Shown piece by piece: positions 55,925-64,000 of a stretch of 64,000 nt of DNA. Where the stretch lies: positions 421,875 to 485,874 of the forward strand of contig NZ_VJYB01000002.1 in NCBI RefSeq assembly GCF_030400225.1, in the 5' to 3' direction. A program made the translations under genes and the position numbers. Under the pieces are notes generated by a model. The model worked only from the letters and a program-made list of their open reading frames with translations. It searched no databases and was not told where the DNA came from. Position 1 is the stretch's first letter; each line of letters starts with the position of its first letter. Source of the stretch: Lactobacillus sp. UCMA15818. Its GTDB lineage: Bacteria > Bacillota > Bacilli > Lactobacillales > Lactobacillaceae.

Positions 55925-57334
55925 ATGGCAAAAAGAATACATGGTTCATGTACAACAATTTTAGTTGGGAAAAAAGCATCAATTGATGGCTCGACAATTA
56001 TTTCGCGAAACGATGATGGGCATGAAGCGCTTGATCCACAACGTTTTGTAGTTGTAACACCAGAAATGCAACCACGAAATTATGAATCTGTTATTAGTAA
56101 GGTCAATGTTAAATTGCCCGATAATCCACTAAGTTATACTTCTGTGCCGAATGCAATTTTGACAAATGGAATATGGCCAACAGCAGGAATTAATAGTGAA
56201 AATGTTGCAATGTCAGCAACTGAAACGATTACAACTAATCCGCGTGTTTTAGGAGCAGATCCGTTTGTTTCTGGGGGAATTGGTGAGGAAGACTTAGTAA
56301 CATTAGTGTTACCTTATATTCACAGCGCTCGTGAAGGTGTTAAAAGACTAGGTGAGCTGCTCGAAGAATATGGAACATATGAACCAAACGGAATTGCCTT
56401 TTCAGATAAAGATGAAATCTGGTGGCTAGAAACAATTGGTGGACATCATTGGGCAGCTAAGCGAATTCCTGATGACGCATATGTGGTTGCACCCAATCGA
56501 ATGAATATTGATGAGTTTGATTTTAATTCAGAAGAGACAATGGCATCAGTTGATTTAAAAGAAATGATTAATAAGTACCATTTAAATCCAGATTTTGACA
56601 AAGTCAATCTACGACATATTTTCGGTAGTTCATCAATTAAGGACACCGTCTATAATAATCCTCGAACATGGTATGGACAAAAATTCTTTAATCCAGATAA
56701 TACAAATGATCCAATGGACCAAGACCAGCCATTCATTTGTCATGCTAACCGTAAAATTTCCATTGAAGATGTTAAGTATGTTTTGAGTTCACATTTTGAA
56801 AATACAAAATATGATGTTTATGGTTCAGGGACAGACGAGGAAAAGACGTTATTTAGACCCATTGGGATCAATCGAAATCATAATGTGCATATTTTGCAAA
56901 TTAGAAATGATGTTCCTGCTGAACTAGCTGGCGTACATTGGTTAGCTTTTGGAGCAAACACCTTTAATACAGTCGTACCATTTTATGCAAAGGTTAATGA
57001 TACACCTGCAAGCTTTAAAGATGCAGATGGGACATTTAATCTGAATAATATGTACTGGTTAAGTTGTACAACAGCACTTTTAGGAGATACGGATTATGAT
57101 TTTTACGTGGATATGCGCAATAGTTATGAATTAGAAGCTATGAGTAATTATCATAAGATTCAAAATGATATCGATAAGAATTTCAATGATAAAGGAAATA
57201 ACAGCGATAAATATCTTGAAGAAGCTAATCAAAAGTTTGCAGATGAGGCTTTAAAATTACAAACTAAGTTACTGGGTGACATGGTGATAGCAGGGTCTGA
57301 AAAAATGAAGTTACGATATAATTTGAATGATTAA
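55925..57334 (+). CDS. pepD: C69-family dipeptidase
   Basis: A 469-aa Ntn-hydrolase of the PepD type found in lactobacilli. The nucleophile cysteine lies in [19 protein letters not shown]; the sequence continues with [12 protein letters not shown] and [26 protein letters not shown] supports the ATG at 55925 rather than 55901. Genetic proximity to opp fits peptide use. It is cytoplasmic with broad dipeptidase activity in known members. Confidence 0.9.
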   Translation: MAKRIHGSCTTILVGKKASIDGSTIISRNDDGHEALDPQRFVVVTPEMQPRNYESVISKVNVKLPDNPLSYTSVPNAILTNGIWPTAGINSENVAMSATETITTNPRVLGADPFVSGGIGEEDLVTLVLPYIHSAREGVKRLGELLEEYGTYEPNGIAFSDKDEIWWLETIGGHHWAAKRIPDDAYVVAPNRMNIDEFDFNSEETMASVDLKEMINKYHLNPDFDKVNLRHIFGSSSIKDTVYNNPRTWYGQKFFNPDNTNDPMDQDQPFICHANRKISIEDVKYVLSSHFENTKYDVYGSGTDEEKTLFRPIGINRNHNVHILQIRNDVPAELAGVHWLAFGANTFNTVVPFYAKVNDTPASFKDADGTFNLNNMYWLSCTTALLGDTDYDFYVDMRNSYELEAMSNYHKIQNDIDKNFNDKGNNSDKYLEEANQKFADEALKLQTKLLGDMVIAGSEKMKLRYNLND

Positions 57335-57420
57335 TTGCATATAGCAAAACTTTAAGCAGTAGCATAGTGAATGTTTAAAATTATAGTTTGCATAATACAA
57401 CCTTTGAAAGAGATGATTCT

Positions 57421-57909
57421 TTGGGTGAACCGATTTTAATCATTATTCGTGGTAATTCTGGTTGTGGTAAAACATCTTTAGCAAAGAAAATTCAAAATTA
57501 TTATGGAATCAAACGAAGTCTTCTGATTCAACAAGATATTATTCGAAGAGATATTTTGCATTCAGATGATCACGTTGGGAATATTTCAATCGAATTAATG
57601 ATGAAAATGATTGAATTTGGAAAACAAAATTATGAGGTCACAATTCTTGAAGGAATTCTAAGAAAAGATGTCTATTCAGAGATGCTTAAAGAAGCAGTTA
57701 ATGAATTTGAAAGAAGAGCGTTAGTCTTCTATTTAGACATATCCTTTGAACAAACCATCAAAAATAATAATAAAAAGGAAGTTCCTTTTTCAACTGAGCA
57801 ACTAAAAAGTTGGTGGCGGGAAAAAGACTGTCTTAATGCTTCTGATATCATAATAAATGATAATAATGAGCAGATGATTTTAAAGCTGGCAGCTGAACTA
57901 ATAACATAA
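57421..57909 (+). CDS. P-loop kinase-like protein (zeta-toxin-like fold)
   Basis: A 162-aa AAA_33/zeta-like phosphotransferase with Walker A IRGNSGCGKTSLAKK near 9 and LLIQQDIIRRDIL resembling uncharacterised nucleoside/antibiotic kinases. No antitoxin-like gene is adjacent, so a toxin role is unlikely. TTG at 57421 follows AAAGAG; TTG at 57388 has no ribosome site. Confidence 0.65.
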   Translation: MGEPILIIIRGNSGCGKTSLAKKIQNYYGIKRSLLIQQDIIRRDILHSDDHVGNISIELMMKMIEFGKQNYEVTILEGILRKDVYSEMLKEAVNEFERRALVFYLDISFEQTIKNNNKKEVPFSTEQLKSWWREKDCLNASDIIINDNNEQMILKLAAELIT

Positions 57910-57981
57910 AACTAACATGTTGGGTCGAGTTATAAAAGTATGCTATGATACTTTCAAATTCAGGCGAAGGTTGGTAGAAAA

Positions 57982-58806
57982 ATGAAGCGAGCCAATATAA
58001 CTTTAGATGAAATCTATAACTTGGTGCTAAATACAGCTACAAGAGAGTGGGAACGAGAGCAACTACTTAAGTGCAAATCAGAGATTGAGAACGGAACAAA
58101 TAATGAACAGGCATTTTCAGAACTTGAATATCGTTTGCGACCACTTGCAGCAAGGAATAATTTGACACCCGATGTAGCAGATTTCTATGCAAAGCTTTCT
58201 GGAAAAAATCAAGAGATTGAACCTTTTGACTTGGCAAAACATTTTGAAAATGATGGGCCAGATGTTGAACGTGCAATTTTTGCAGGCGGCTGTTTTTGGT
58301 GTATGGTTGAACCATTTGAAACAAGACCAGGGATTATTGCAGTGATTTCAGGATATACTGGCGGTCAGGTTGAGAACCCAACTTATGAGATGGTCAGTCG
58401 GGGAACTTCTGGACATGTCGAGGCAGTTGAGATTATCTATGAAAAAAAACTTATTAGTTATGAAACATTACTAGAGTTGTATTGGCAATTGATTGATCCG
58501 ACTGATGATGGTGGACAAATTAATGATCGTGGCGCTAATTACCAACCGATAATCTTTGTTAAAAATAAAGAACAAAGAGAAATTGCGACTGATTCAAAAA
58601 GAAAACTTGAACAATCAAGAAAATATACCAAGCCAATAATAGTACCGATTCGCAAGGCTGAAAAGTTTTGGCCTGCAGAGAATTATCATCAAGATTTTTA
58701 TAAGAAAAACCGAGTACGCTATCGTCGTATCGAAAATTCCCGTAAACAATATTTGACATTCTTAAAGTTTAAAGGATGGCTCAAACGAAAATTCAATAAA
58801 AAATAA
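57982..58806 (+). CDS. msrA: peptide methionine sulfoxide reductase A with N-terminal extension
   Basis: A 274-aa protein: about 95 residues of lactobacillal N-terminal extension, then MsrA with the catalytic GCFWCMVEPFE, GYTGGQVENPTYEMVSRGTSGHVEAVEI and the late WPAENYHQDFY. It reduces methionine-S-sulfoxide. It is probably co-transcribed with the following GNAT gene (26-base gap). Confidence 0.93.
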   Translation: MKRANITLDEIYNLVLNTATREWEREQLLKCKSEIENGTNNEQAFSELEYRLRPLAARNNLTPDVADFYAKLSGKNQEIEPFDLAKHFENDGPDVERAIFAGGCFWCMVEPFETRPGIIAVISGYTGGQVENPTYEMVSRGTSGHVEAVEIIYEKKLISYETLLELYWQLIDPTDDGGQINDRGANYQPIIFVKNKEQREIATDSKRKLEQSRKYTKPIIVPIRKAEKFWPAENYHQDFYKKNRVRYRRIENSRKQYLTFLKFKGWLKRKFNKK

Positions 58807-58832
58807 TTTCTGAGGGAAAGGAAGTCTTAAAC

Positions 58833-59234
58833 ATGATTACTTATTCAAATAGCAAAGGGATAACTGCGCAACAATTGGCAGCATTGTTCACGAATTCAGG
58901 GATTCATCGACCGGTTGGAGACTTACCTAGACTGGAAAAAATGCTTAAAAATGCTTCGATTATCTGGACGGCGTGGAATGACAAGCATGAGTTAGTAGGG
59001 ATTGCAAGAGCCATCACAGATTTTAGCTATGCTTGCTATCTCTCTGATTTAGCAGTTGACAAAAAATATCAAAGACAAGGAATCGGGAAGCAGTTGGTTG
59101 AGGAATTAAGAAATCAAATTGGACCTGATGTTTCCTTAGTTCTATTAGCTGCTGAATCGGCAATGAATTATTATCCTAAAATCAAATTTGAGCACATTAA
59201 TAATGCATTCTTAAAGCACAGAAGAGCATTTTAA
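58833..59234 (+). CDS. GNAT-family N-acetyltransferase
   Basis: A 133-aa small acetyltransferase with the acetyl-CoA motif VDKKYQRQGIGKQLVEEL near 79 and AAESAMNYYPKIKFE at the end. AAAGGAAG supports the ATG. It lies between msrA and the HIT gene. The acceptor is unknown. Confidence 0.83.
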   Translation: MITYSNSKGITAQQLAALFTNSGIHRPVGDLPRLEKMLKNASIIWTAWNDKHELVGIARAITDFSYACYLSDLAVDKKYQRQGIGKQLVEELRNQIGPDVSLVLLAAESAMNYYPKIKFEHINNAFLKHRRAF

Positions 59235-59259
59235 TAGAATTTTGAAGGATGTGATATTT

Positions 59260-59721
59260 TTGACAAAGCAATGGTTTGAAGATCGAATAGGATCAGCTCT
59301 TGCAGGAACTAACCCGATGGTAATGGCCGAATTAGAGGGCGGAATAGCTGTGTTTGGAGATACACAATTTCTTGAAGGATACTCAGTGTTGTTGCCTAAG
59401 AAGGAGGTTAACGCTCTTAATGATTTAGATTTAGACGAGCGAACATTCTTTTTGAGGGACATGAGCATTCTAGGTGATGCTGTAATGCACGCAACAAATG
59501 CAGCAAGAATCAATTACGATATTTTAGGAAACACTGACAATTTTTTACATGCACATGTCTTTCCAAGATACAGTACAGAAAAATCTGAAAGATTGAAAAA
59601 GCCAGTATGGTTATATAGTGCAGATCATTGGAGTGACAAAGCTTATTCTTATGATTCTAAAAAGCATGCGCAAGTTAGAGATAAGATAACAGCGTATTTA
59701 AAAAGTTTTGAAGTTGTATAA
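59260..59721 (+). CDS. HIT-like nucleotide hydrolase
   Basis: A 153-aa protein of the HIT superfamily, with the histidine triad variant FLHAHVFPRYSTE near 100 and the LEGYSVLLPKKEV strand. Related enzymes hydrolyse dinucleoside polyphosphates. TTG at 59260 follows AAGGATGTG; the open frame continues to 59242. It ends at a terminator convergent with xfp. Confidence 0.8.
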   Translation: MTKQWFEDRIGSALAGTNPMVMAELEGGIAVFGDTQFLEGYSVLLPKKEVNALNDLDLDERTFFLRDMSILGDAVMHATNAARINYDILGNTDNFLHAHVFPRYSTEKSERLKKPVWLYSADHWSDKAYSYDSKKHAQVRDKITAYLKSFEVV

Positions 59722-59726
59722 CACTA

Positions 59727-59764
59727 CAAAAAAACACCGACAAAAAATTGTCAGTGTTTTTTTG
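59727..59764. terminator. bidirectional terminator between HIT gene and xfp
   Basis: AAAAACACCGACAA pairs with TTGTCAGTGTTTTT, with A and T runs on both sides so it can serve both convergent genes. Confidence 0.85.
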
Positions 59765-59779
59765 AATTAAGATAAATTA

Positions 59780-62149
59780 TTAGTTAATTGGTTTCCATGT
59801 CCAATTTTCAACTTCAGGTAAATCAATACCCTCATCACGAATGAATTGATGATGTTTAGCAATAATACTATCCATTTTAGCAACAAATTGTCCATATTTT
59901 TCAGAATCTGGTAGGCTCAATACAGCTGATTTAGCAAGATCAAAGCGATCCATTTGGTTAAGAACACGCATATCAAATGGTGTGGTGATATCACCATTTT
60001 CACGGTAACCGTGCACGAAGAGATTATGATTATGACGATCAAAGAATAAGTCACGAATCAATCCTTCATAACCGTGGAAAGCAAAGATTATCGGACTATC
60101 TTTGGTAAAGTATGCGTCAAATTCTGAATCGCTTAAGCCACGAGGATCTAATCTTTGGCTGCGGAGTTTTAACAAGTCAACCACATTAATAAAGCGAATC
60201 TTTAATTCAGGAATAGCTTCATGCAAAATTGAAATCGCTGCAAGACTTTCCAAATTTGGTTCGGTTCCCGCTGCAGCAATTACTAAATCAGGTGTAGCAT
60301 TTTCATCAGTTGAAGCCCAGTCGATAATTTTCAATCCATTATCAACCAATTCTTTTGCTTCAGCTGCGGAGTAGAATTGTTGGCGTGGGTGTTTTGAAGA
60401 AACAATCAGGTTAATCTTTTCGCGGTCATTCAATACGTGAGCCATTACAGCCAATAAACTATTAGCATCGGCTGGTAGATATTCACGAATAAATTCCGGT
60501 TTTTTATCAGCTAAATGCCCTAAAATACCTGGGTCCTGATGCGTATAACCATTATGATCTTGCTGGAAGACTGTTGAAGATGCAATCACGTTTAGTGAAG
60601 GAATCTCACTGCGCCAAGTTTGTTCTTTGGCTTTGCGCAACCATTTGAAATGTTGTGCAAGCATGGAATCAACAACCCGCAAGAATGCTTCGTAACTAAC
60701 AAACAAACCATGTCGACCTGTTAGTGCATAACCTTCTAACCAGCCTTCATCTTGATGTTCTGATAATTGTGAATCAATTACACGACCATTTGGAGCTAAG
60801 AACTGGTCAAAAGGTTCATTGATATTTTCAAGCCATTGACGATTTGTAGCTTCAAAAATTGGTGAAAGGCGGTTCGACAATGTCTCATCAGGTCCAAAAA
60901 TTCTAAAGTTTTGATTTTGCGCATTTAACTTAATGATATCTCGTAGATATTTACCTAATACTGTCATATCCTGTGCGACTTTTTGTCCTTGTTTCTCAGT
61001 ATCAATTGCATAGTCACGGAAGTCAGGCAGGATTAAATCTTTGATTAAGCTGCCGGGATTTGTATGAGGATTTGCCCCCATACGATGTTTTCCGGTGGGA
61101 GCAATCGCAGCAATTTCTTTCTTTAATTGCCCATTTTTTTCAAACAATTCTTCTGGATGGTAACTTTTGAGCCATGCAATTAATTTATCTGCATGCTGCA
61201 TATCATTTTGATCTACAGGAATTGGAATCTGATGTGCACGGAATGATTTTTCAATTGGTTCACCATCCCATTCCTTAGGGCCAGTCCATCCCTTTGGTGC
61301 GCGGAAAATAATCATTGGCCAGCTTGGAAGTGTAGCGTCATTGTTTTCACGTGCATTTTTTTGAATTGTATGGATACTTTCGATTGCTTTGTCCAAAGCT
61401 GCCGCCATTGCAGGATGCAGTTTTGTAGGATCATCTCCTTCGACAAGGATTGGTTCCCATCCCATCCCATGGAAGTATTCTTGCAATTGTTCATTAGATT
61501 GACGCGAAAGAATTGTTGGATTTGAAATCTTAAAGCCATTCAAGTCAAGAATAGGTAAGACTGCACCATCATTGATGGGATTGATAAACTTGTTAGATTG
61601 CCAAGATGTTGCAAGTGGCCCTGTCTCAGCCTCACCATCACCAACAACTGCAGCAACGATCAAGTCGGGATTATCAAAAATAGCACCAACTGAGTGAGAT
61701 AGCGAATACCCTAATTCTCCGCCTTCATGAATTGAACCTGGAGTCTCTGGTGCCGCATGTGAAGCAACCCCACCAGGAAATGAAAATTGTTTGAAGAGTT
61801 TCTTCATTCCAGCAGCATCCTGTGTGATTTGTGGGTAAGTTTCTGTATAGCTGCCATCCAAATAGGCATTTGAAACCATGACTTGACCGCCATGTCCAGG
61901 ACCCTCAACGTAAAACATGTTTAAATCATATTTATTGATGACACGATTTAAGTGGGCATAGATGAAGTTTTGCCCAGCAATCGTACCCCAGTGTCCAATG
62001 GGTTTTACCTTTACATCGTCAGCGGTTAACGGACGATCGAGTAAAGGATTGCCTTTTAAGTACAATTGACCAACAGAGACATAATTAGCAGCACGCCAAA
62101 AGGCATCAACCAATTTCAAATATTCAGGTGATGAGTAATCTTGAGTCAT
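59780..62149 (-). CDS. xfp: xylulose-5-phosphate/fructose-6-phosphate phosphoketolase
   Basis: A thiamine-diphosphate enzyme that splits xylulose 5-phosphate to acetyl phosphate and glyceraldehyde 3-phosphate, the key step of heterolactic and pentose fermentation. The 789-aa length is normal. [33 protein letters not shown] and [12 protein letters not shown] (ThDP motif) are present in the N-terminal half, [11 protein letters not shown] in the middle. AAGGAGG lies near the ATG. Its product acetyl phosphate is also an AcyP substrate. Confidence 0.96.
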   Translation of the reverse strand: MTQDYSSPEYLKLVDAFWRAANYVSVGQLYLKGNPLLDRPLTADDVKVKPIGHWGTIAGQNFIYAHLNRVINKYDLNMFYVEGPGHGGQVMVSNAYLDGSYTETYPQITQDAAGMKKLFKQFSFPGGVASHAAPETPGSIHEGGELGYSLSHSVGAIFDNPDLIVAAVVGDGEAETGPLATSWQSNKFINPINDGAVLPILDLNGFKISNPTILSRQSNEQLQEYFHGMGWEPILVEGDDPTKLHPAMAAALDKAIESIHTIQKNARENNDATLPSWPMIIFRAPKGWTGPKEWDGEPIEKSFRAHQIPIPVDQNDMQHADKLIAWLKSYHPEELFEKNGQLKKEIAAIAPTGKHRMGANPHTNPGSLIKDLILPDFRDYAIDTEKQGQKVAQDMTVLGKYLRDIIKLNAQNQNFRIFGPDETLSNRLSPIFEATNRQWLENINEPFDQFLAPNGRVIDSQLSEHQDEGWLEGYALTGRHGLFVSYEAFLRVVDSMLAQHFKWLRKAKEQTWRSEIPSLNVIASSTVFQQDHNGYTHQDPGILGHLADKKPEFIREYLPADANSLLAVMAHVLNDREKINLIVSSKHPRQQFYSAAEAKELVDNGLKIIDWASTDENATPDLVIAAAGTEPNLESLAAISILHEAIPELKIRFINVVDLLKLRSQRLDPRGLSDSEFDAYFTKDSPIIFAFHGYEGLIRDLFFDRHNHNLFVHGYRENGDITTPFDMRVLNQMDRFDLAKSAVLSLPDSEKYGQFVAKMDSIIAKHHQFIRDEGIDLPEVENWTWKPIN

Positions 62150-62238
62150 TATATAGCTACCTCCTTGAGATTGTAGTTAATCATCTTGTTCATATGTTTA
62201 TAATAACTTAAATCAATTTAAAGTTCAACTTAATTATA

Positions 62239-62256
62239 TATTGGAACGTACCAATA
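62239..62256. promoter_or_regulatory. near-palindrome in the xfp promoter
   Basis: TATTGGAACGTACCAATA pairs with itself in 16 of 18 positions and lies directly upstream of a minus-strand TATAAT (62233-62238), in the spacer region. It does not fit a CcpA cre site (spacing too short), so another regulator is likely. Confidence 0.5.
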
Positions 62257-62297
62257 CATAATATTAATGAGAAATTAAATTTTTTCTACGAATTATA

Positions 62298-62327
62298 TTG
62301 ACAAGACACCTATAAACAAGACATAAT
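62298..62327 (+). promoter_or_regulatory. promoter of the NiaP-like gene
   Basis: TTGACA (62298-62303) and CATAAT (62322-62327) are 18 bases apart. Confidence 0.65.
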
Positions 62328-62350
62328 TACTTTTATGTTAGGGGTGTCTT
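62303..62350. promoter_or_regulatory. AAGACA/TGTCTT half-sites, possible NiaR operator
   Basis: Two direct AAGACA sites (62303-62308, 62318-62323) and an inverted TGTCTT (62345-62350) overlap and follow the promoter. NiaR, the niacin-responsive repressor of Firmicutes, is reported to bind half-sites of this kind; the match is from memory and not computed. Confidence 0.5.
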
Positions 62351-62381
62351 TACATCTATTTATAATAGGGGAGAGTTAAGG

Positions 62382-63584
62382 ATGTTAAAAAAAGGAAATG
62401 AGACTAATAAATTATTATTGACTACTGGAATGGCATGGTTATTTGATGCAATGGATGTTGGAATGCTTTCTTTCATCATAGCAGCATTAAAATCAGAATG
62501 GAATTTGAACGAAGCGCAAATGGGTTGGATTGGAAGTGTTAGTTCCATCGGAATGGCGATGGGCGCAATTCTTTTTGGTATATTAGCTGATCGTTTTGGA
62601 AGAAAAGATATCTTAATAATAACACTGTTATTGTTTTCGATAGCTACGGGGATTTCTGCATTTACAACCACTTATATTCTTTTTTTGATTCTTCGCTTTT
62701 TTGTTGGTGCGGGACTGGGTGGGGAACTTCCCGTTGCTTCGACCTTAGTTTCTGAAAATGTCCCAGCTAAGTCTAGAGGGAGAATTGTTGTTTTATTAGA
62801 AAGCTTTTGGGCTGGTGGTTGGATTATTGCGGCAATTATTTCATACTTTATTGTTCCTTCTTGGGGTTGGAGAACCGCACTCTTAATTTCTGCATTACCG
62901 GCGTTTTATGCGCTGTATTTGAGGTATGGGTTAAAGGAAAGTACGATTGCTTGGAATGAAAAATCGATAAAGAGGCCGTCGTTAAAAGAAAATTTACTTA
63001 ATTTGTGGAATTCTCGTTATTATAAGACAACAATTATGCTCTGGATTGTATGGTTTATGGTTGTTTTTTCTTATTATGGAATATTTTTGTGGTTACCAAG
63101 TGTAGTTATATTGAAAGGATATGGGTTAATGCATAGTTTTGGATATACATTAATTATGACATTAGCTCAGCTACCAGGATATTTTGTTGCAGCTTGGTTG
63201 ATTGAAAAGTGGGGGCGTAAATGGGTCTTAACAACTTTTCTGATCGGTACAGCAATTAGCGCATTAGGATTTGGGAGTGCCTCAAACTTATTTTCACTAT
63301 TATCTTTTGGAATATTGTTGTCCTTTTTTAATCTTGGAGCTTGGGGAGCATTATATGCGTACTCACCAGAACAATATCCTACAAAAATACGTGCTTCTGG
63401 TACAGGAATTGCAGCAGGTGTCGGAAGATTAGGTGGAATTTTAGGACCGTTAATGGTTGGTGAAATGTTAACTAGACAATATTCATTTACGATTATTTTT
63501 ACTATCTTTTGTGTAGCAATAATGGTTGCTGTTTTAGCAATTATAATATTGGGTAAGGAGACAAAGGGGACTAAATTAGAGTGA
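62382..63584 (+). CDS. niaP: NiaP-like niacin transporter (MFS)
   Basis: A 400-aa 12-helix MFS protein with high resemblance to Bacillus NiaP: WLFDAMDVGMLSFIIAALK in helix 1, IGSVSSIGMAMGAILFGIL, DRFGRKDI in loop 2-3, GAGLGGELPVASTLVSE, and LIEKWGRKW. It would import nicotinic acid for NAD synthesis, which many lactobacilli cannot make. GGGGAG supports the ATG. A short 8+8 hairpin (63593-63616) follows. Another aromatic-acid substrate remains possible. Confidence 0.85.
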   Translation: MLKKGNETNKLLLTTGMAWLFDAMDVGMLSFIIAALKSEWNLNEAQMGWIGSVSSIGMAMGAILFGILADRFGRKDILIITLLLFSIATGISAFTTTYILFLILRFFVGAGLGGELPVASTLVSENVPAKSRGRIVVLLESFWAGGWIIAAIISYFIVPSWGWRTALLISALPAFYALYLRYGLKESTIAWNEKSIKRPSLKENLLNLWNSRYYKTTIMLWIVWFMVVFSYYGIFLWLPSVVILKGYGLMHSFGYTLIMTLAQLPGYFVAAWLIEKWGRKWVLTTFLIGTAISALGFGSASNLFSLLSFGILLSFFNLGAWGALYAYSPEQYPTKIRASGTGIAAGVGRLGGILGPLMVGEMLTRQYSFTIIFTIFCVAIMVAVLAIIILGKETKGTKLE

Positions 63585-63699
63585 AGTTAATTGATTTTAT
63601 AGTTAGTGATAAAATCAGGAATAAAAAGTCATCTATTATGTATGTCACTAATAGTAGATGTAGTAGAATTTTTAATGTATATGAATTGTAAAGTAAAAA

Positions 63700-63835
63700 A
63701 GAAGGCAGTACAAAGTCGGGGAAATTTGAGTGCTAATTTGATATTTGATATGAGTAATTTGAAGTTGGCGGAGAATTTTGACTTATGGAACGCATTTATA
63801 CGGAATAAATAGAGGGTCTGTGCCATAAGTCCTTC
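63700..63835. repeat. interspersed repeat copy overlapping transposase end
   Basis: GGCGGAGAATTTTGACTTATGG, then ACGGAATAAATAGAGGG, matching the 46.5-kb copy in inverse orientation; the preceding 70 bases (AAAGTCGGGGAAATTTGAG... TATGAGTAATTT) also align with that copy's hairpin part. The short plus-strand ORF here is not a gene. Confidence 0.7.
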
Positions 63836-64000
63836 AAAATAGAAGAGATTAGTGAAAATCGTTCCTTGATTTTCACTAATCTCTTCTTTGGGTTTATAAA
63901 ACAGTTATGATTGGTGCCCTTCGCTACCAATTTTCTAATATTCATTGCCATCAAGGCAATTCCAGCTTCTCTTTTTACCTTTTCAAGACCTCTAACAGAA
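63796..64000 (-). CDS. IS1182-like transposase, C-terminal end (runs off the window)
   Basis: About 67 residues to a TAA at 63796-63798: RGLEKVKREAGIALMAMNI RKL, then a basic region ending IYSV. This is the typical C-terminus of DDE transposases of the IS1182 type. The rest lies beyond the right edge. The last 15 or so codons fall in the interspersed repeat block. Confidence 0.75.
   Translation of the reverse strand, partial: SVRGLEKVKREAGIALMAMNIRKLVAKGTNHNCFINPKKRLVKIKERFSLISSILKDLWHRPSIYSV
63841..63887. other. perfect 20-bp hairpin inside the transposase coding end
   Basis: AGAAGAGATTAGTGAAAATC and its exact inverse flank a 7-base loop. In some IS elements such stems block outside transcription or translation of the transposase; a role here is inference. 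Confidence 0.8.

Noticed and set aside
57421..57909. Zeta toxin of a toxin-antitoxin pair
   Set aside because: No epsilon-like or other antitoxin gene is adjacent; neighbours are pepD and msrA.
62241..62254. CcpA cre site upstream of xfp
   Set aside because: The TG and CA half-sites are too close, with 12 rather than 14 bases between outer positions.
63606..63812. 68-codon plus-strand ORF
   Set aside because: It lies entirely over a repeat copy, has no ribosome site and no domain.
1..64000. CRISPR array or prophage
   Set aside because: No regular direct repeats with unique spacers and no phage structural, integrase or lysis genes were seen.

Overview
The window is low-GC Firmicute DNA, almost certainly Lactobacillaceae. 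It carries a phosphoketolase, mevalonate kinase, a nucleoside 2-deoxyribosyltransferase, a C69 dipeptidase, an Opp peptide-uptake operon, a D-amino-acid aminotransferase, T-box-controlled pheST and the Bacillus-like order dinG-ypmB-aspB-asnS-dnaD-nth. Starts are often TTG or GTG behind strong AGGAGG-type sites. I cannot name the species from sequence alone.

Layout. 1-8.2 kb: 5' part of mevalonate kinase (minus), then the housekeeping block dinG-ypmB-aspB-asnS-dnaD-nth. 8.2-9.7 kb: a marR plus AEC-transporter operon with a clear promoter and palindromic operator. 9.8-11.1 kb: acyP and a YidC lipoprotein insertase. 11.3-19.5 kb: TrmH-type methyltransferase, HD protein, HxlR regulator, T-box with pheST, then mltG-udk-greA. 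19.5-30.5 kb: accessory stretch with tRNA-Ser(CGA), two paralogous orphan small proteins, an atypical NRAMP transporter, TspO, a membrane glycosyltransferase, a deoxyribosyltransferase, a threonine-dehydratase-like enzyme, an AI-2E family exporter and a class A beta-lactamase-fold protein. 30.6-35.8 kb: a LysM/Apf-like protein, MFS-GNAT-Nudix, RpiB, MazG-like and PdxK. 36-40.8 kb: the most disturbed region, with a short frame-broken ORF, an HhH-GPD glycosylase broken at a poly-A tract and overlapping an AAG glycosylase, an Rgg-like regulator, and a galE interrupted by a tnpB-only IS200/IS605-type element. 41-46.4 kb: ndk, a membrane protein/serine hydrolase pair, and an MFS exporter divergent from a winged-helix regulator. 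46.7-57.3 kb: dat, an unknown small protein, oppABCDF (oppC frame-broken), a hydrolase and pepD. 57.4-64 kb: a P-loop kinase, msrA, GNAT, HIT, xfp, a NiaP-like niacin transporter, and the 3' end of an IS1182-like transposase.

A recurring theme is a family of intergenic repeats. Its module is a terminator-like hairpin (GG..CTGGGTC-AAAATTTAACTTTT-GACCCAG..CC) joined in several copies to a conserved block containing TTTATTCCGTATAAACG and CATAAGTC. Copies lie near 9.7, 23.1, 24.6, 26.8, 29.4, 34.2, 46.6, 55.0 and 63.8 kb, and the last one coincides with the transposase C-terminus. The candidates most worth follow-up are this repeat family, the tnpB-only insertion with its probable guide-RNA end, the overlapping glycosylase pair with a homopolymer frameshift, and the paralogous orphan proteins. 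No CRISPR array, prophage or defence island was seen.
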